From contig CP075497.1 in the NCBI GenBank assembly GCA_021613535.1, positions 12,710,001-12,774,000 on the forward strand: a stretch of 64,000 nucleotides of DNA, in the 5' to 3' direction. The notes beneath the pieces were generated by a model. The model made no database searches, was not told where the DNA came from, and worked only from the letters and a program-made list of their open reading frames with translations. This DNA comes from Adineta vaga. Taxonomy: Eukaryota > Rotifera. Shown piece by piece: positions 46,681 through 56,716 of this stretch (the first letter of the stretch is position 1; the number at the start of each line of letters is the position of its first letter). The position numbers and the translations under genes were made by a program.

Positions 46681-46981
46681 GATGTCTTCAGCTCAGGACA
46701 AAATGATGAACTTAATGATCTTACTATGGATTTGATTCTAAATGTAACTAAGAAATTTGAATTCTTTCATATCTCTGTTCTTGATCTTGATTATTTAGAG
46801 TTGGCAGAATAAGTGAAGAATTTCTACGAGAAATACCATTTTTTGAAGCATGTAATGACGAGGACATTAAAACACTTGCTGAACAATTAGAAATAAAAAA
46901 ATATTATCAAGATGAATTGATTCTACGTGAAAATCAAATTAGCAATTTTTTCTATATAGTTTTAGAAGATAAAAATAAATA
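46681..46981 (+). pseudogene. fragment of a cyclic-nucleotide-binding domain
   Basis: A stretch DVFSSGQNDELNDLTMDLIL is followed by a GTAACT..TTTAG intron. The frame then continues RVGRISEEFLREIPFFEACN, DEDIKTLAEQLEIKKYYQDE and ISNFFYIVLED, then stops. The second part matches the start of a CNMP-binding domain (PKA-R/PKG/CNG type). The conserved phosphate-binding cassette is missing, and no start exon is seen. It is read as a truncated relic. Confidence 0.5.
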
Positions 46982-46984
46982 GAA

Positions 46985-47992
46985 TGTTTTTTCGATTGAT
47001 AAACGATTTACGTTTTAGGTCAAGCCAATTGTTACATCGAATCTGGTGGATCAAACCCACGTCGAACAATACGATCCGTATATGGCTAATTATAGTATAA
47101 AAACGGACCGTATACTATGGCTGTAATAACGGGCGCAGTAATATGGTCCGTTTTGAATCTGTACATAGCCGAAAAGTAACAGTTTTGAAGGAGAATACAG
47201 TCGGTTTTCGAGGCCCTAAAGGTGCCGTTTTATCACAATTTACGTTCCGAAAACCCATTGCAAACGGCTCCGTTTTGATCGACCTGGGTATCTTCTTCAT
47301 TGAACGAGAACATTACTACAGTAATGGAAGACAAGATTAATACAGGTGAAAAACCAGTTACATTAATAAAAGAGACATAATCTAGATTCACTGTATTTTT
47401 CCTCGCAAATTAATCTAATCGATTGTAGTCTTTGCATAGAAGGGGATATTTAACATTTATTCGAACCTAGGGTTAGCCAGCTCTTGCGAATGTACGCTTC
47501 ACACTAATCGAATCTTAGATCGGTACCTGAAGAGAACGGTGGATATTAGATTCTTAAAGAGAATAACTTACCGATAATTTTGCGACCAATTTGTATAGCT
47601 TTCCTAGCTTCATTGAATTCGCCCAGATGATATAATGACTAACTACACAGACAAAATACAATCGGATGTTAAAATTTTCCAAAGAAACACTTTATCACTT
47701 ACCACCGAGAAGGTTCATTCCAGCCGTCGGAACGGCGTCTTATATCGTCTTTCTGTTTTGTAGATATTGTGTGAAATTGATCCACTTCTTTTTCTGAAAA
47801 TAAAAAGAAAACAAAATTAATATGTATTTTCATATGATAAGTCATGAGACATTACTTACACCTTATTTTCAGAATCTGTCATTCTTATCTCGAGCAAGAT
47901 TGATTAAAAAAGATTAAAAATATCATTCATTGTCGTTACTAAATTCTGTGATAAGTCAGATCGTTAGTGACTATAATCACACGAGAGTAACA
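46985..47992. other. gene-free region with a GC-richer island (47030-47310)
   Basis: 47030-47310 looks clearly less AT-rich and is open on both strands. It contains inverted short motifs (AAACGGACC / GGTCCGTTT near 47093 and 47147). I found no domain. It is probably mobile-element debris. The remainder is unremarkable. Confidence 0.4.
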
Positions 47993-48000
47993 ATAGATGA

Positions 48001-48376
48001 CAGTGGTGCAACCAGGATCTTTAGACCAATGGGCAAACGTCTATTGCTTAAGAAAAAGATAATGGGCAAACTTTTTATCGATGGACCGAAAATGTTTTTC
48101 TTATTAATGTGCGAAAAACGCTCAAAGAACACAAACGTAGTGAAACGAGATAAAGTTCTTCTAATAAAAACTGTATTATACAGAGAGCTCAGGCTTAAGT
48201 TGAATATGGTTATTGACATATTTTTATTTTTTGCAACATTTATACTTCAAGTCAAATATCAAAATCAAGACGAAAAAAATATACCTGCTATCTAACTGAT
48301 AAACCGATATATCGATTTTAAAAAGTAAAATTTGAATGGCCAATTACCAACTTGCCTCCCCCTGGTTGCGCCACTG
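48001..48376. mobile_element. hAT-type non-autonomous element (376 bp)
   Basis: The terminal inverted repeats are CAGTGGTGCAACCAGG and CCTGGTTGCGCCACTG. They are flanked by a perfect 8-bp direct repeat ATAGATGA (47993-48000 and 48377-48384). An 8-bp duplication with CAGTGG ends is typical of the hAT superfamily. The interior carries no transposase, so it needs a hAT transposase in trans. The perfect duplication suggests a recent insertion. Confidence 0.85.
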
Positions 48377-48534
48377 ATAGATGACAATAACATATGTTTG
48401 TAACTTAGAAAAAAGAATTTTATTTCTTTTAAAACTTTTCGTCATATAAAACCGTTAATGTTATCAGGATAAAAAATAACAGTAAATATTTCATTTCGGT
48501 ACTTGTGTAATTTTTATTGAAATTATTGTTGATT

Positions 48535-48830
48535 TTTAATATTTATTTCAATTCTCAATTCAATTGTTTAAATAAATTGTTCTAAAACTGAATGATATAA
48601 CCATTTTTTTACTCTTTAAAATCCGAATACAATAACATGTTGAGATTATCTAATTCTGATAATTCTTTTTTCGAATTTCTCTTTATCAAAATTTTAATTT
48701 CTCCAACTAATATGTCCAAGATTATTGACTATCATTTTGTTTTATGAATAAAGAAAAAAAATAAAAGATATTTCATCACATTGATCATTTTAACTTAGAC
48801 ATGTGATTTGATATAACCTTGACGAAAACA
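48535..48830 (-). pseudogene. decayed 5' end of a CRAL-TRIO paralogue
   Basis: The region around 48700-48830 matches the promoter and start of the 44352-45482 gene in the same order (shared ACTAATATGTCC, CATTTTGTTTTATGAATAA-like, TAGACATGTGATTTG.TATAAC). 48540-48670 matches its first coding part with gaps and stops. The rest of the gene is absent. It is a truncated duplicate. Confidence 0.6.
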
Positions 48831-49163
48831 AAAACAAAATAATATTTTTTCATAGTCATTCTATAATCAATCAAAAGAAGAAAAAAAAATATTTCGATTT
48901 TCTATTAAAAACTTCTGAAAATCTTTTATGTATTAAATCAAAAATGAGGAAATCTTTGATTTAAAATCTCATCTTTAATTGACAAGAAAAATATCTTCAA
49001 AGAAATATATTTCTTTCGCTGATTATGAATAAAGCATGACGATATTTTCTTTCGTTTTATTAGTAATTATAGTCAAAAACATGTTTATATAGATACAGAA
49101 TCGAAGTCATAATGTCGATAACATGTATAGAAGAGAAACATAACTGAGATTTTATTTATCAAA

Positions 49164-50253
49164 TGTTTTCTAACGAAATAAAACATTCAAATAAAACATA
49201 TAGAATTCAAGGTGAATTATATACTGTACTTGATCAATTAGGTTATGGAACATATGGATCTGTTTGGACATCTATTACAGAAAACGGTATGAATAATAAT
49301 AAAAATATTAAATCTGATTGAATTACTTTAGGTGAATATGTTGCTATTAAAATATTTGATTTTAATCGTTCAAGTAATCGTATTAGTTTAAATGAACGTC
49401 TGAATTCTTTTCGAACCGAAATTAAAATGGCTAATAGAATGCGTAATGAAACTGAACATGTTGTAACAATATATGGATATGAATTGAATTCAAAATATAG
49501 TCTAGGTTTTATAGTTATGGAATTAGCAGATGAATTATTAATAGATAGAGTTAGAAATCTTCATCGAATACATTCGAGATCAAAAGTGTTAGATTATGAA
49601 GATTATATTTCATCGAAAGATCGACAAATAATATGGATTCAATTAGTTAATATTATTCTTGCACTTCATCGGTATGGTGTAGTAAGTTAAAATAACTATA
49701 AACAATATCTAGAATTCTTTCTCATATTGAACTGCATTGTAGTATAATAGTTAGGGGAAGAAGATATTGATAAATTTAATAATCTAGGTTCATCGTGATC
49801 TAAAACCGGCTAATTTATTATTTTTCGGACCAATCCTAAAAGTTATTGATTTCGGTACAGCACAAGACGAACGCGCAGGGTAAGTTTTATATTTTCTTTC
49901 AATTATTATATATTCTTTGTCTTATTTTATATAGATACAATGGACATCAAAGAATAGGTGGCTCTCGTCCTTATAGTGCACCAGAATGTTTTTCAGGTCG
50001 AATACCTATTACATCAAAAGCTGATATATGGTCAGCAGGTGCTATCTTATATTTTATGACATATGGGAAACGACCTGTATATGAAACTACAAAACCACCA
50101 AATGGTGTTCCACCAACTCGTTCTCATCATGTTCAAGATGTTCTTCATCATTGTCTTCAACGAAACCCAAATCGACGACCAGATCATCAATGGCTTGTCG
50201 AGCATCCTTTAACGAAAACGAAATCTCCTTTTAGCTTTTTAAAATGGATATAA
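49164..50253 (+). CDS. serine/threonine/dual-specificity protein kinase, TTK/MPS1-like
   Basis: There are four exons: 49164-49286, 49332-49681, 49788-49879 and 49935-50253. They encode about 294 residues, essentially only a kinase domain. The Gly loop is LGYGTYGSV and the ATP Lys is in YVAIKIF. The catalytic loop is VVHRDLKPANLLFFG, then KVIDFGTAQ (DFG), activation segment GSRPYSAPECF (APE), and DIWSAGAILYFMTYGKRP. PANLLFF..LKVIDFG and the following loop resemble the TTK/MPS1 group most, but the long N-terminal region of MPS1 is missing. The cellular role is therefore uncertain. Confidence 0.85.
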
Positions 50254-50316
50254 AAAGAAAATAAATGATTATATTTTCAATATTTTTTATTTTGAAATAA
50301 TAATGAAAAAGAAAAA

Positions 50317-52379
50317 TTAATTGTCTGATTGTAAATGTTGAATTCTTTCTCTGTTTAATCGATCACGTTCTATAATACTATCTGTTATTAAATCAATATC
50401 TTTAAGTGGAATAAATTTTGTTTTGTTAACATATTTGTAAATAAAAAACATTAAAACGATTACGGGTAAAATAACATAACCAGATAGAAATGTTTGAACA
50501 TTAAATGCTGTTTTTGTACATGTCGAATTTCCAGTTTCAAATAGAAATCGATCAAATTTATATGTAGAAAAATTTTCTTCTTCAGCTAAATGTGTACAAT
50601 TATATTTTACTGTGGAAAATGCTGAATAACCTTGTCCAAAAACACAAATTAAAATAAGTAACGAAGCTAGAAATGGTCCAACTGGAAAGAACAAAGCTTT
50701 ATAAACTAAATCATTTAATGAATAACCTTGTAAAATATATGCACGACGAAATCTCCAATGTGATATAGCAATACCAAACCAAGCAATAAAACCCATAACA
50801 CTTGTCATATTAACTAACCAAATATAAATAACTTGATTTCCAACAAATGATAAACCAAATAAAGCTGTTGCTAAAATTGTTGTTAACATTAAACAATAAA
50901 TTGGTATTCCACCTTTTGTTAAATGACGAAATATTTTTGGTGCTTTTCCTTCATTAGCTAATGTCCAAAATATTCTTGTACATAAATAAAGACCTGAATT
51001 ACCAGCTGATAAAATCGTTGTTAAAATGACAACATTCATAATATGATCAGCACCGGGAATACCTGAACGACTAAATACTAATGTAAATGGTGACACAGCT
51101 ATACTATCAACACCATTGATTTTACTTAAATGTTCATCATTATATGGAATAATTAAACCCATAATAAAAATAGCACCAACAAAAAATAAAATAATACGCC
51201 AAATAGTTCCATTCATTGCACGTGGAACATCTTTTTTAGGATTGGAACTTTCACCAGCAGCTATTCCAACTGCTTCTGTTCCCTAAAATTTATATTTTAT
51301 TTAAAGAAAATAGAAATCTCTTTTCTTCTTACTTGAAAAGCAAAACCAGAAATAATCGATGTTGTAATGACTCCTGAAACACCACCAACAAAAGGTGCAC
51401 CTTCTATTTTCCAATTTTCAAAACCAATTGTTTTTCTTGGTTTTCCAATTGCACCTGCATCAACTAAAACGCCAACAAGTAAAAAGATAAGTACAGTTAC
51501 AACTTTGATCATTGCAAACCAATATTCTGCTTCGCCATAACCTTTAACTGTAAATGCATTTAATAAAAACATAACTAACATTCCTAATATTGACCAAATT
51601 ATTGAAGGAAAATGTGGTAACCAATATTGAACAATAAGACCAGCAGCAACTAATTCACCTGCAATTGTTGTTACCCAAGAAAAATAATAATTATATGCTA
51701 AAGCAAATCCAAATGCTTCATCAACAAAACGACTTCCAAATGTATTAAATGAACCACTGATTGGATATTGTGTTGCTAATTCAGCTAAGAGAAAAAAAAG
51801 AAAGATAAATTCATTTGTACAAATATAGATAAAACTAAACACGAACCTAAACTAGTCATAACAAAATAAACCATAACAGATATAATTAAATAAGAGATTA
51901 GAGAACCAGCAGGTCCAGCAGATGCTAATGCTTGTCCTGATGCTAAAAATAATCCAGTTCCAATAGTTCCACCTAATGCAATCATTATCATATGTCGTTC
52001 TTGTAAATTTCGATGTAAATCTTTTTTATCTCCTTCAATTAAATTGTTCGTATCAGAATATTCATTTGCATAGGGATTATCCGCATCGTCATTTAATGAA
52101 TTTTTTCGTAAAAAATTTGGAATTAACTTTTGAAGAAAAGTTTTCTAAAATAAAACGAAATTATTAATTAAAAAAAACGTTTATTATTATTACTTGAGAC
52201 GATCTTTTAGTTAATTGAGTTTCATTTATGAATGTACTATCATCATTTGTAGGTAATCCCGATATGACACTAATCTTAAAAGAAAAATGATAAATCAATT
52301 AAAAGATTTTATTTTTTTTGTAACTTACTGGAATTCCATTTGTACTTAAACTAGTGGTTAATTGAGAATTTGTTTTCAT
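50317..52379 (-). CDS. amino-acid permease of the fungal/bacterial (YAT/LysP) type
   Basis: There are five exons: 52379-52329, 52274-52194, 52144-51847, 51784-51333 and 51282-50317. They encode about 615 residues. A soluble N-terminus leads into the APC signature: RHMIMIALGGTIGTGLFLAS, then ELATQYPISGSFNTFGSRFV, and the YAT-type LAYNYYFSWVTTIAGELVAA. GFAFQGTEAVGIAAGESSNP is followed by PRAMNGTIWRIILFF and NSGLYLCTRIFWTLANEGKA. Twelve TM segments are countable, and there is a cytosolic C-tail. These motifs belong to proton-coupled permeases of fungi and bacteria, not to animal SLC7 carriers. It has spliceosomal introns, so any transfer is old or introns were gained. Confidence 0.88.
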
Positions 52380-52384
52380 CTTTT

Positions 52385-52836
52385 ACTTGTTTTAAAGATT
52401 ACGAAGTGAAAAAAGAGATATTTCAATTTCTTCTCTTATCGTTTACTCGGATGATGCATCATTTTCTTTTATCTTTTTTCTTGTTTCTTTTCTCATAATA
52501 TGGACTTTGATTATCAACAATAAAAAACAAAACAATATGACCAAACAATTCTTAAATGTACTTTCGTCTACTCAATAATATTAAAGTTAATCCCTACTTT
52601 CATAGCATCGAAAATTATTTCGGTTTTTTCAAATTCAATTTATTCGATACCGATGTGTTTAAGTTTGAAACAGTGATAGGATAGATATGCATCGTGCTAG
52701 TATTCATTTTGATCAACAATGATTCTTTCATTATAACTTTACTATTAATTAATGAAGAGATTTTAATCTTGGGAATAATAGTGTTCAGACAAGAGCTAGT
52801 CTGAGTTTGCCCAAAACTGTGCTGCTAAGTGTAATG
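52385..52836. other. intergenic, no gene seen
   Basis: This is the 5' flank of the permease gene, with AT-rich sequence only. Confidence 0.45.
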
Positions 52837-52838
52837 TA

Positions 52839-52960
52839 CAAAGGAGGAAAAGTGAGACTTCTACTTCGAAATACTTCCTGTACTTCACTCTTATCTACTT
52901 CGTTAAACGAAGTACCATAGTGAAGTATTTCATTCCAGAAGTCTCACTTTTTCCCCCTTG
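52839..52960. mobile_element. 122-bp hairpin MITE with TA flanks
   Basis: The left end CAAAGGAGGAAAAGTGAGAC and the right end (complement CAAGGGGGAAAAAGTGAGAC) form about 24-bp inverted repeats continuing into ACTTCT. TA flanks both sides (52837-52838, 52961-52962). A second palindrome, TACTTCGTTAAACGAAGTA, lies at the centre, so the whole unit can fold into one hairpin. The size and TA duplication suggest a mariner-mobilised MITE. It lies about 215 bp upstream of the FAD monooxygenase start. Confidence 0.7.
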
Positions 52961-53176
52961 TATAAAGTCCATCGCAGCATAAAATATAATGTTAAATTTG
53001 TTGGTAAAACAATCGATTGTAATCTAGCGACATCCAACGAAATATCAATTGATTGTATTTTTTCGTTTCTCTTAAAAAACGAAAAAAAAAATATCATCCG
53101 ATATATTTGCATAGTTATTTTAGATTACTTTTTTCCGATGAAAACCTTATATTATTGAAAATGAAATTTGAAGATA

Positions 53177-54424
53177 ATGAGTTACGTTGACAATAATGAT
53201 ATTATTGATATAGCGATTATTGGTGGTGGAATAAGTGGTTTAGTAACTGCATTATATTTATCTCGTTTAAATATTAGAATTCGTTTATATGAACAATCAG
53301 AACATATTGATACAGTTGGTTTTGGTTTAAATCTTCAACCATATTGTGTAAAATGTCTTTATGAACTTGGTTTAGAAAATCAATTAAATGATGTTGGAAT
53401 TAAAACAAAAAAAGCTTTATTTTATTCTCGTCATGGTCAATTTATATTTGAAGATCTTCGTGGTTTAGATGGTGGTTATTCATATCCAATGTATTCAATA
53501 CATCGTGGATATTTACATCAAATATTATTTTATCAATTACAAAAACTAGGTGATGAATTTATCATTCAACTTTCACATAAATTAATTGAATTTAATAATA
53601 AATCAAATCATATTGAAATTCAATTTTTAAATACAAAAACAAATCAAAGAAAATTAATTCAAACAAAATTATTAATTGGTGCTGATGGAATTAATTCATT
53701 AGTTAGAAAATTCTTTTATCCAAATGAAGGTTTACCCGTTTGGAAAGGTCTTCAAATTTGGCGTGGAATAACACATGTTGAAAAAACTTATTTAGATGAA
53801 AAAACAATGATTTGTATGGGTAATCCAGATACAAAATATTTTATTATGTATCCAATAAGTAATAATCTTATTAATTGGGCTTGTGTTTTAAGAATTCAAG
53901 AAAATAATCACAATATATCTTTATCAACAAATAGTATTGATTGGAATAATAAAGGTTTTTATCAAGATTTTCTTTCCTTAATTAAAGAAATGAAACTTGA
54001 TTTTATTGATATTAAACAATTAATTAAATCATCAATAAATATAAATCAATTTCCAATAACAGATCGTGAACAAATTCCTCGATGGACATTTAATTGTGTT
54101 ACTTTAGTTGGTGATGCAGCACATCCAATGTATCCAAATGGAGGAAATGGAGCATCACAAGCAATATTAGATGCTCAACAATTATATTATTCTCTTTTAA
54201 AATATGGAATTACTAATCAAGCACTTGAAGATTATGAAAATATTCGACGTCCATTAACAGATCAAATTGTTCTTTTAGCACGACAATATGGTCCTGATGA
54301 AATTCTTCGATTGATTGATGATCGTTCACCTAATGAATTTGAAAATTTATCTGATATTATTTCATCAGATGAAATTCAATCAATCTATGAAAATTATCGA
54401 AAAAGAACTGGAGCGAAAAAATAA
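53177..54424 (+). CDS. FAD-dependent aromatic monooxygenase (PhzS/salicylate-hydroxylase-like)
   Basis: This is an intronless ORF of 415 residues from MSYVDNNDI. The Rossmann FAD motif is IAIIGGGISGLVTALYLSRL (GxGxxG, near residue 12). The ribose-binding acidic residue is in RLYEQSE. The second FAD motif is LLIGADGINSLVRKF (DG motif). The third is VTLVGDAAHPMYPNGGNGAS with GD. FGLNLQPYCVKCLYELGL is the typical substrate-side region. The family hydroxylates aromatic or phenazine-like acids using NAD(P)H and O2. The protein is cytosolic with no signal peptide. The nearest characterised pattern is PhzS, but the substrate is unknown. Absence of introns and bacterial-type motifs suggest horizontal acquisition. 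It faces the type III PKS gene tail to tail. Confidence 0.88.
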   Translation: MSYVDNNDIIDIAIIGGGISGLVTALYLSRLNIRIRLYEQSEHIDTVGFGLNLQPYCVKCLYELGLENQLNDVGIKTKKALFYSRHGQFIFEDLRGLDGGYSYPMYSIHRGYLHQILFYQLQKLGDEFIIQLSHKLIEFNNKSNHIEIQFLNTKTNQRKLIQTKLLIGADGINSLVRKFFYPNEGLPVWKGLQIWRGITHVEKTYLDEKTMICMGNPDTKYFIMYPISNNLINWACVLRIQENNHNISLSTNSIDWNNKGFYQDFLSLIKEMKLDFIDIKQLIKSSININQFPITDREQIPRWTFNCVTLVGDAAHPMYPNGGNGASQAILDAQQLYYSLLKYGITNQALEDYENIRRPLTDQIVLLARQYGPDEILRLIDDRSPNEFENLSDIISSDEIQSIYENYRKRTGAKK

Positions 54425-54457
54425 TTTTCTTCTTTTTCAAAAATAAAAAAAGAGTAA

Positions 54458-54529
54458 TGCCTCCACGCAGGATCGAACTACGGACCTCCAGTTTACAAGA
54501 CTGGCGCTCTACCACTGAGCTATAGAGGC
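54458..54529 (-). tRNA. tRNA-Thr (anticodon TGT)
   Basis: On the minus strand a complete cloverleaf reads GCCTCTATAGCTCAGTGG at the 5' end. The anticodon arm is CCAGT-CTTGTAA-ACTGG with anticodon TGT (template 54495-54497). The T arm is GGTTCGATCC-like (TAGTTCGATC). The acceptor stem GCCTCTA pairs with TGGAGGC, followed by discriminator A. There is no intron. A T-run just downstream on the minus strand fits a Pol III terminator. It lies in the 140-bp gap between two convergent genes. Confidence 0.95.
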
Positions 54530-54566
54530 ATATTGACCTTAGATGAATTTGTTTTAGAAAATATTT

Positions 54567-55820
54567 TTATTTTAATTGAAATAAAACACATTCAACAGCA
54601 ATTCCCGGTCCAAATGAAAGACCAACAACATATTTATAACGATTATAATCTTTTGGAAAACTAATATTTTTCTCATTTGGTTTAATTTTCGAATATTTCC
54701 ATCGAATAAAATGTTCCAAAACAACAATATTACTTGATCCACTAAGATTTCCATAATTATACATAACATACCATGATGCACATAATTGTTCATCATCTAA
54801 ATTTAAACAATCTTTTATTCCACGAATAATTTTTGGTCCACCTGTATGAACAACAAATTGACAATGATAAATATTAATATCATATTGTTTTAATAAATTT
54901 GATACAAAATTTGGAAGAAAATTAAAAACAGCATAAGGTAATTGTTTATCTAAATAAAGATGAATACTTGAATCATTAAATTCTTTTAAACAACCTAATT
55001 CTAATGTATTTGGTATAATTGATGAACGATGATCAAGAATTTGACAATAAATTCCATTAGATAATGTTTGTTTTTGTGAAAATATTGCTGCACCAGATGA
55101 ATCACGAAAAAGTGCTGAAATAATAACATTTGATTTATCAATTGATTGTTTTGATTGAAATGATGTTAATTGATTTCCCAATGCTGATCGAATATCAGAT
55201 ACAATTAATAAAACAATATTTTTATCTGATTCTAATGTTATATTATGACATAAACCAATTAAACGAAAACCAGTTAAACATCCCATTGATTCAACATTTA
55301 ATCGTTTAATATTTGAATTTAATTGAAGTTCTTTAACAAGATAAATATCCATTGATGGTGCTGCAATTGTTCCTGTCATTGTTCCAAAAATAATATGTGT
55401 TATATCATTTGTATTTAAATGAAAACAATTTTCAATTGCATTTCTTGCTGATTGACAAGATATATTTAATAAAGTCTTTTTAACATAATTTGTATATTCT
55501 TCACGTTTCATTCTTCGAAATAAATCATTTTCATTTAAATTTACATGACTTTTTTCAATCATTGATGCTTGAAATACTCGATTAATAAAATCCAAATCTT
55601 TTGAAAGTAAATTTTCTTCTCCACCACAATAATTTTCTATAAACATTTGTTTCATTTGATTTTGTGAATAAGAATTTAATGGAAATGAACATGATAAACC
55701 ATTAATATAAACTTTTCTTTTATAAATGAATTTCTTTTTTATTAATTGATAAATTCGATATAATAATGATGATGTTCCAATTGTTATTGCTAAATAAAAA
55801 AACATTTTTTCATTTTTCAT
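54567..55820 (-). CDS. type III polyketide synthase (chalcone-synthase-like), membrane-anchored
   Basis: This is an intronless ORF of 417 residues. The catalytic triad of type III PKS is visible: Cys in ESMGCLTGFRLIGLC, His in VVHTGGPKIIRGIKDCLNL (CHS: HPGGP), and Asn in YGNLSGSSNIVVLE (CHS: YGNMSSA). The C-terminal GLSFGPGIAVECVLF matches the family GFGPG loop. Residues 1-25 add a hydrophobic segment (MFFYLAITIGTSSLLYRIYQ) followed by KKKFIYKRK, so the enzyme is probably anchored with the active domain cytosolic. Such enzymes condense malonyl-CoA onto an acyl-CoA starter to make pyrones, resorcinols or chalcones. The family is typical of bacteria, plants and fungi, so transfer is likely. KAS III (FabH) is the alternative, but FGPG and YGN-SGSS favour type III PKS. 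Confidence 0.85.
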   Translation of the reverse strand: MKNEKMFFYLAITIGTSSLLYRIYQLIKKKFIYKRKVYINGLSCSFPLNSYSQNQMKQMFIENYCGGEENLLSKDLDFINRVFQASMIEKSHVNLNENDLFRRMKREEYTNYVKKTLLNISCQSARNAIENCFHLNTNDITHIIFGTMTGTIAAPSMDIYLVKELQLNSNIKRLNVESMGCLTGFRLIGLCHNITLESDKNIVLLIVSDIRSALGNQLTSFQSKQSIDKSNVIISALFRDSSGAAIFSQKQTLSNGIYCQILDHRSSIIPNTLELGCLKEFNDSSIHLYLDKQLPYAVFNFLPNFVSNLLKQYDINIYHCQFVVHTGGPKIIRGIKDCLNLDDEQLCASWYVMYNYGNLSGSSNIVVLEHFIRWKYSKIKPNEKNISFPKDYNRYKYVVGLSFGPGIAVECVLFQLK

Positions 55821-56136
55821 TTTTCTATTTTAATAAAAGTCAATTTTTGTTTTTATATTAATGACAAATATCAATGTCAGTGATGATAATCTTGTTTTTA
55901 ATAGAAAATGCTTTATCATTATTAAATAACAAATTTAGTTTTGAGAATATTTTGACAAAAACACGATTTTTGAAACCTACGCAATAAGATAAGAAATATC
56001 AATATTTTCTTTTAAATTCTATTGTCATGAAAAACAAAATAAATTGAAAAATATGAAAAAAAAAAGAAAAGAATTCTTTGTTTAACTATTCATTCATTGT
56101 TTTTAAGTAAAAGAAAATTTTGGTTGAGTTAAAGAA

Positions 56137-56520
56137 ATGAATGAAACTCTTGAAGAAAAATATGATGATAAACAAATCAAGAAAATAATTAGTGAAATTA
56201 TTGAATTAACAATTGGTTATCAATCTTATCAAGCAACAAAAATGAATCAATGGACATCAAATATTGTTGAAATGATTTTAGATTCAATTATACAATTAAA
56301 TAATAAATATAAATATATTATTCAATGTGTTATTATGCAAAAAAAGAATTCAGCTCTTCATACAACAAGTTCATGTTTTTGGGATTATGATGAAGATTAT
56401 TCATCAACATTTCAGTAAGATTTGAGTTTTTTCTTTTAGAAGGTTTTTATTTGATTTAATTTTAGTTGGGAAAATCAATCAATGTATGCTGTTGTATCAG
56501 TTTTTGCTTTAAAGATTTAA
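56137..56520 (+). CDS. DYNLT: dynein light chain Tctex-type
   Basis: There are two exons, 56137-56414 and 56466-56520, encoding about 110 residues, the full family length. ECVIMQK-like CVIMQKKNSALHTTSSCFWD is followed by the terminal WENQSMYAVVSVFALKI, which are the diagnostic Tctex1 motifs. It links cargo to cytoplasmic dynein intermediate chains, or works in axonemal dynein. The copy looks intact. Confidence 0.93.
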
Positions 56521-56716
56521 CTTTTTTTCGAACAAAGATAAGATTTCTTGATTTGAATCAAATTCAAGGTTTTATTCAAAGTATCAATTAACACGATTCA
56601 AATTGAAATTCAATCCTTTTTTTTTCTTTTTTTGATAAGATAAATAAAATAAATATAAAAATCAAGCATCGATTCATTTTCTTTGTTTACAAACAAAAAA
56701 CGTTCTTTATTCAATC

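Noticed and set aside
47930-48295. 121-codon ORF across the hAT element
   Set aside because: It spans the left terminal repeat and target duplication of the MITE and has no transposase motif.
53177-54424. Kynurenine 3-monooxygenase or squalene epoxidase interpretation
   Set aside because: No C-terminal membrane anchor or family-specific motifs. GDAAHPMYPNGGNGAS fits the PhzS/salicylate-hydroxylase type.
54567-55820. FabH-type fatty-acid synthase (KAS III) interpretation
   Set aside because: The FGPG loop and YGN-S-S Asn region match type III PKS better. KAS III is kept only as an alternative.
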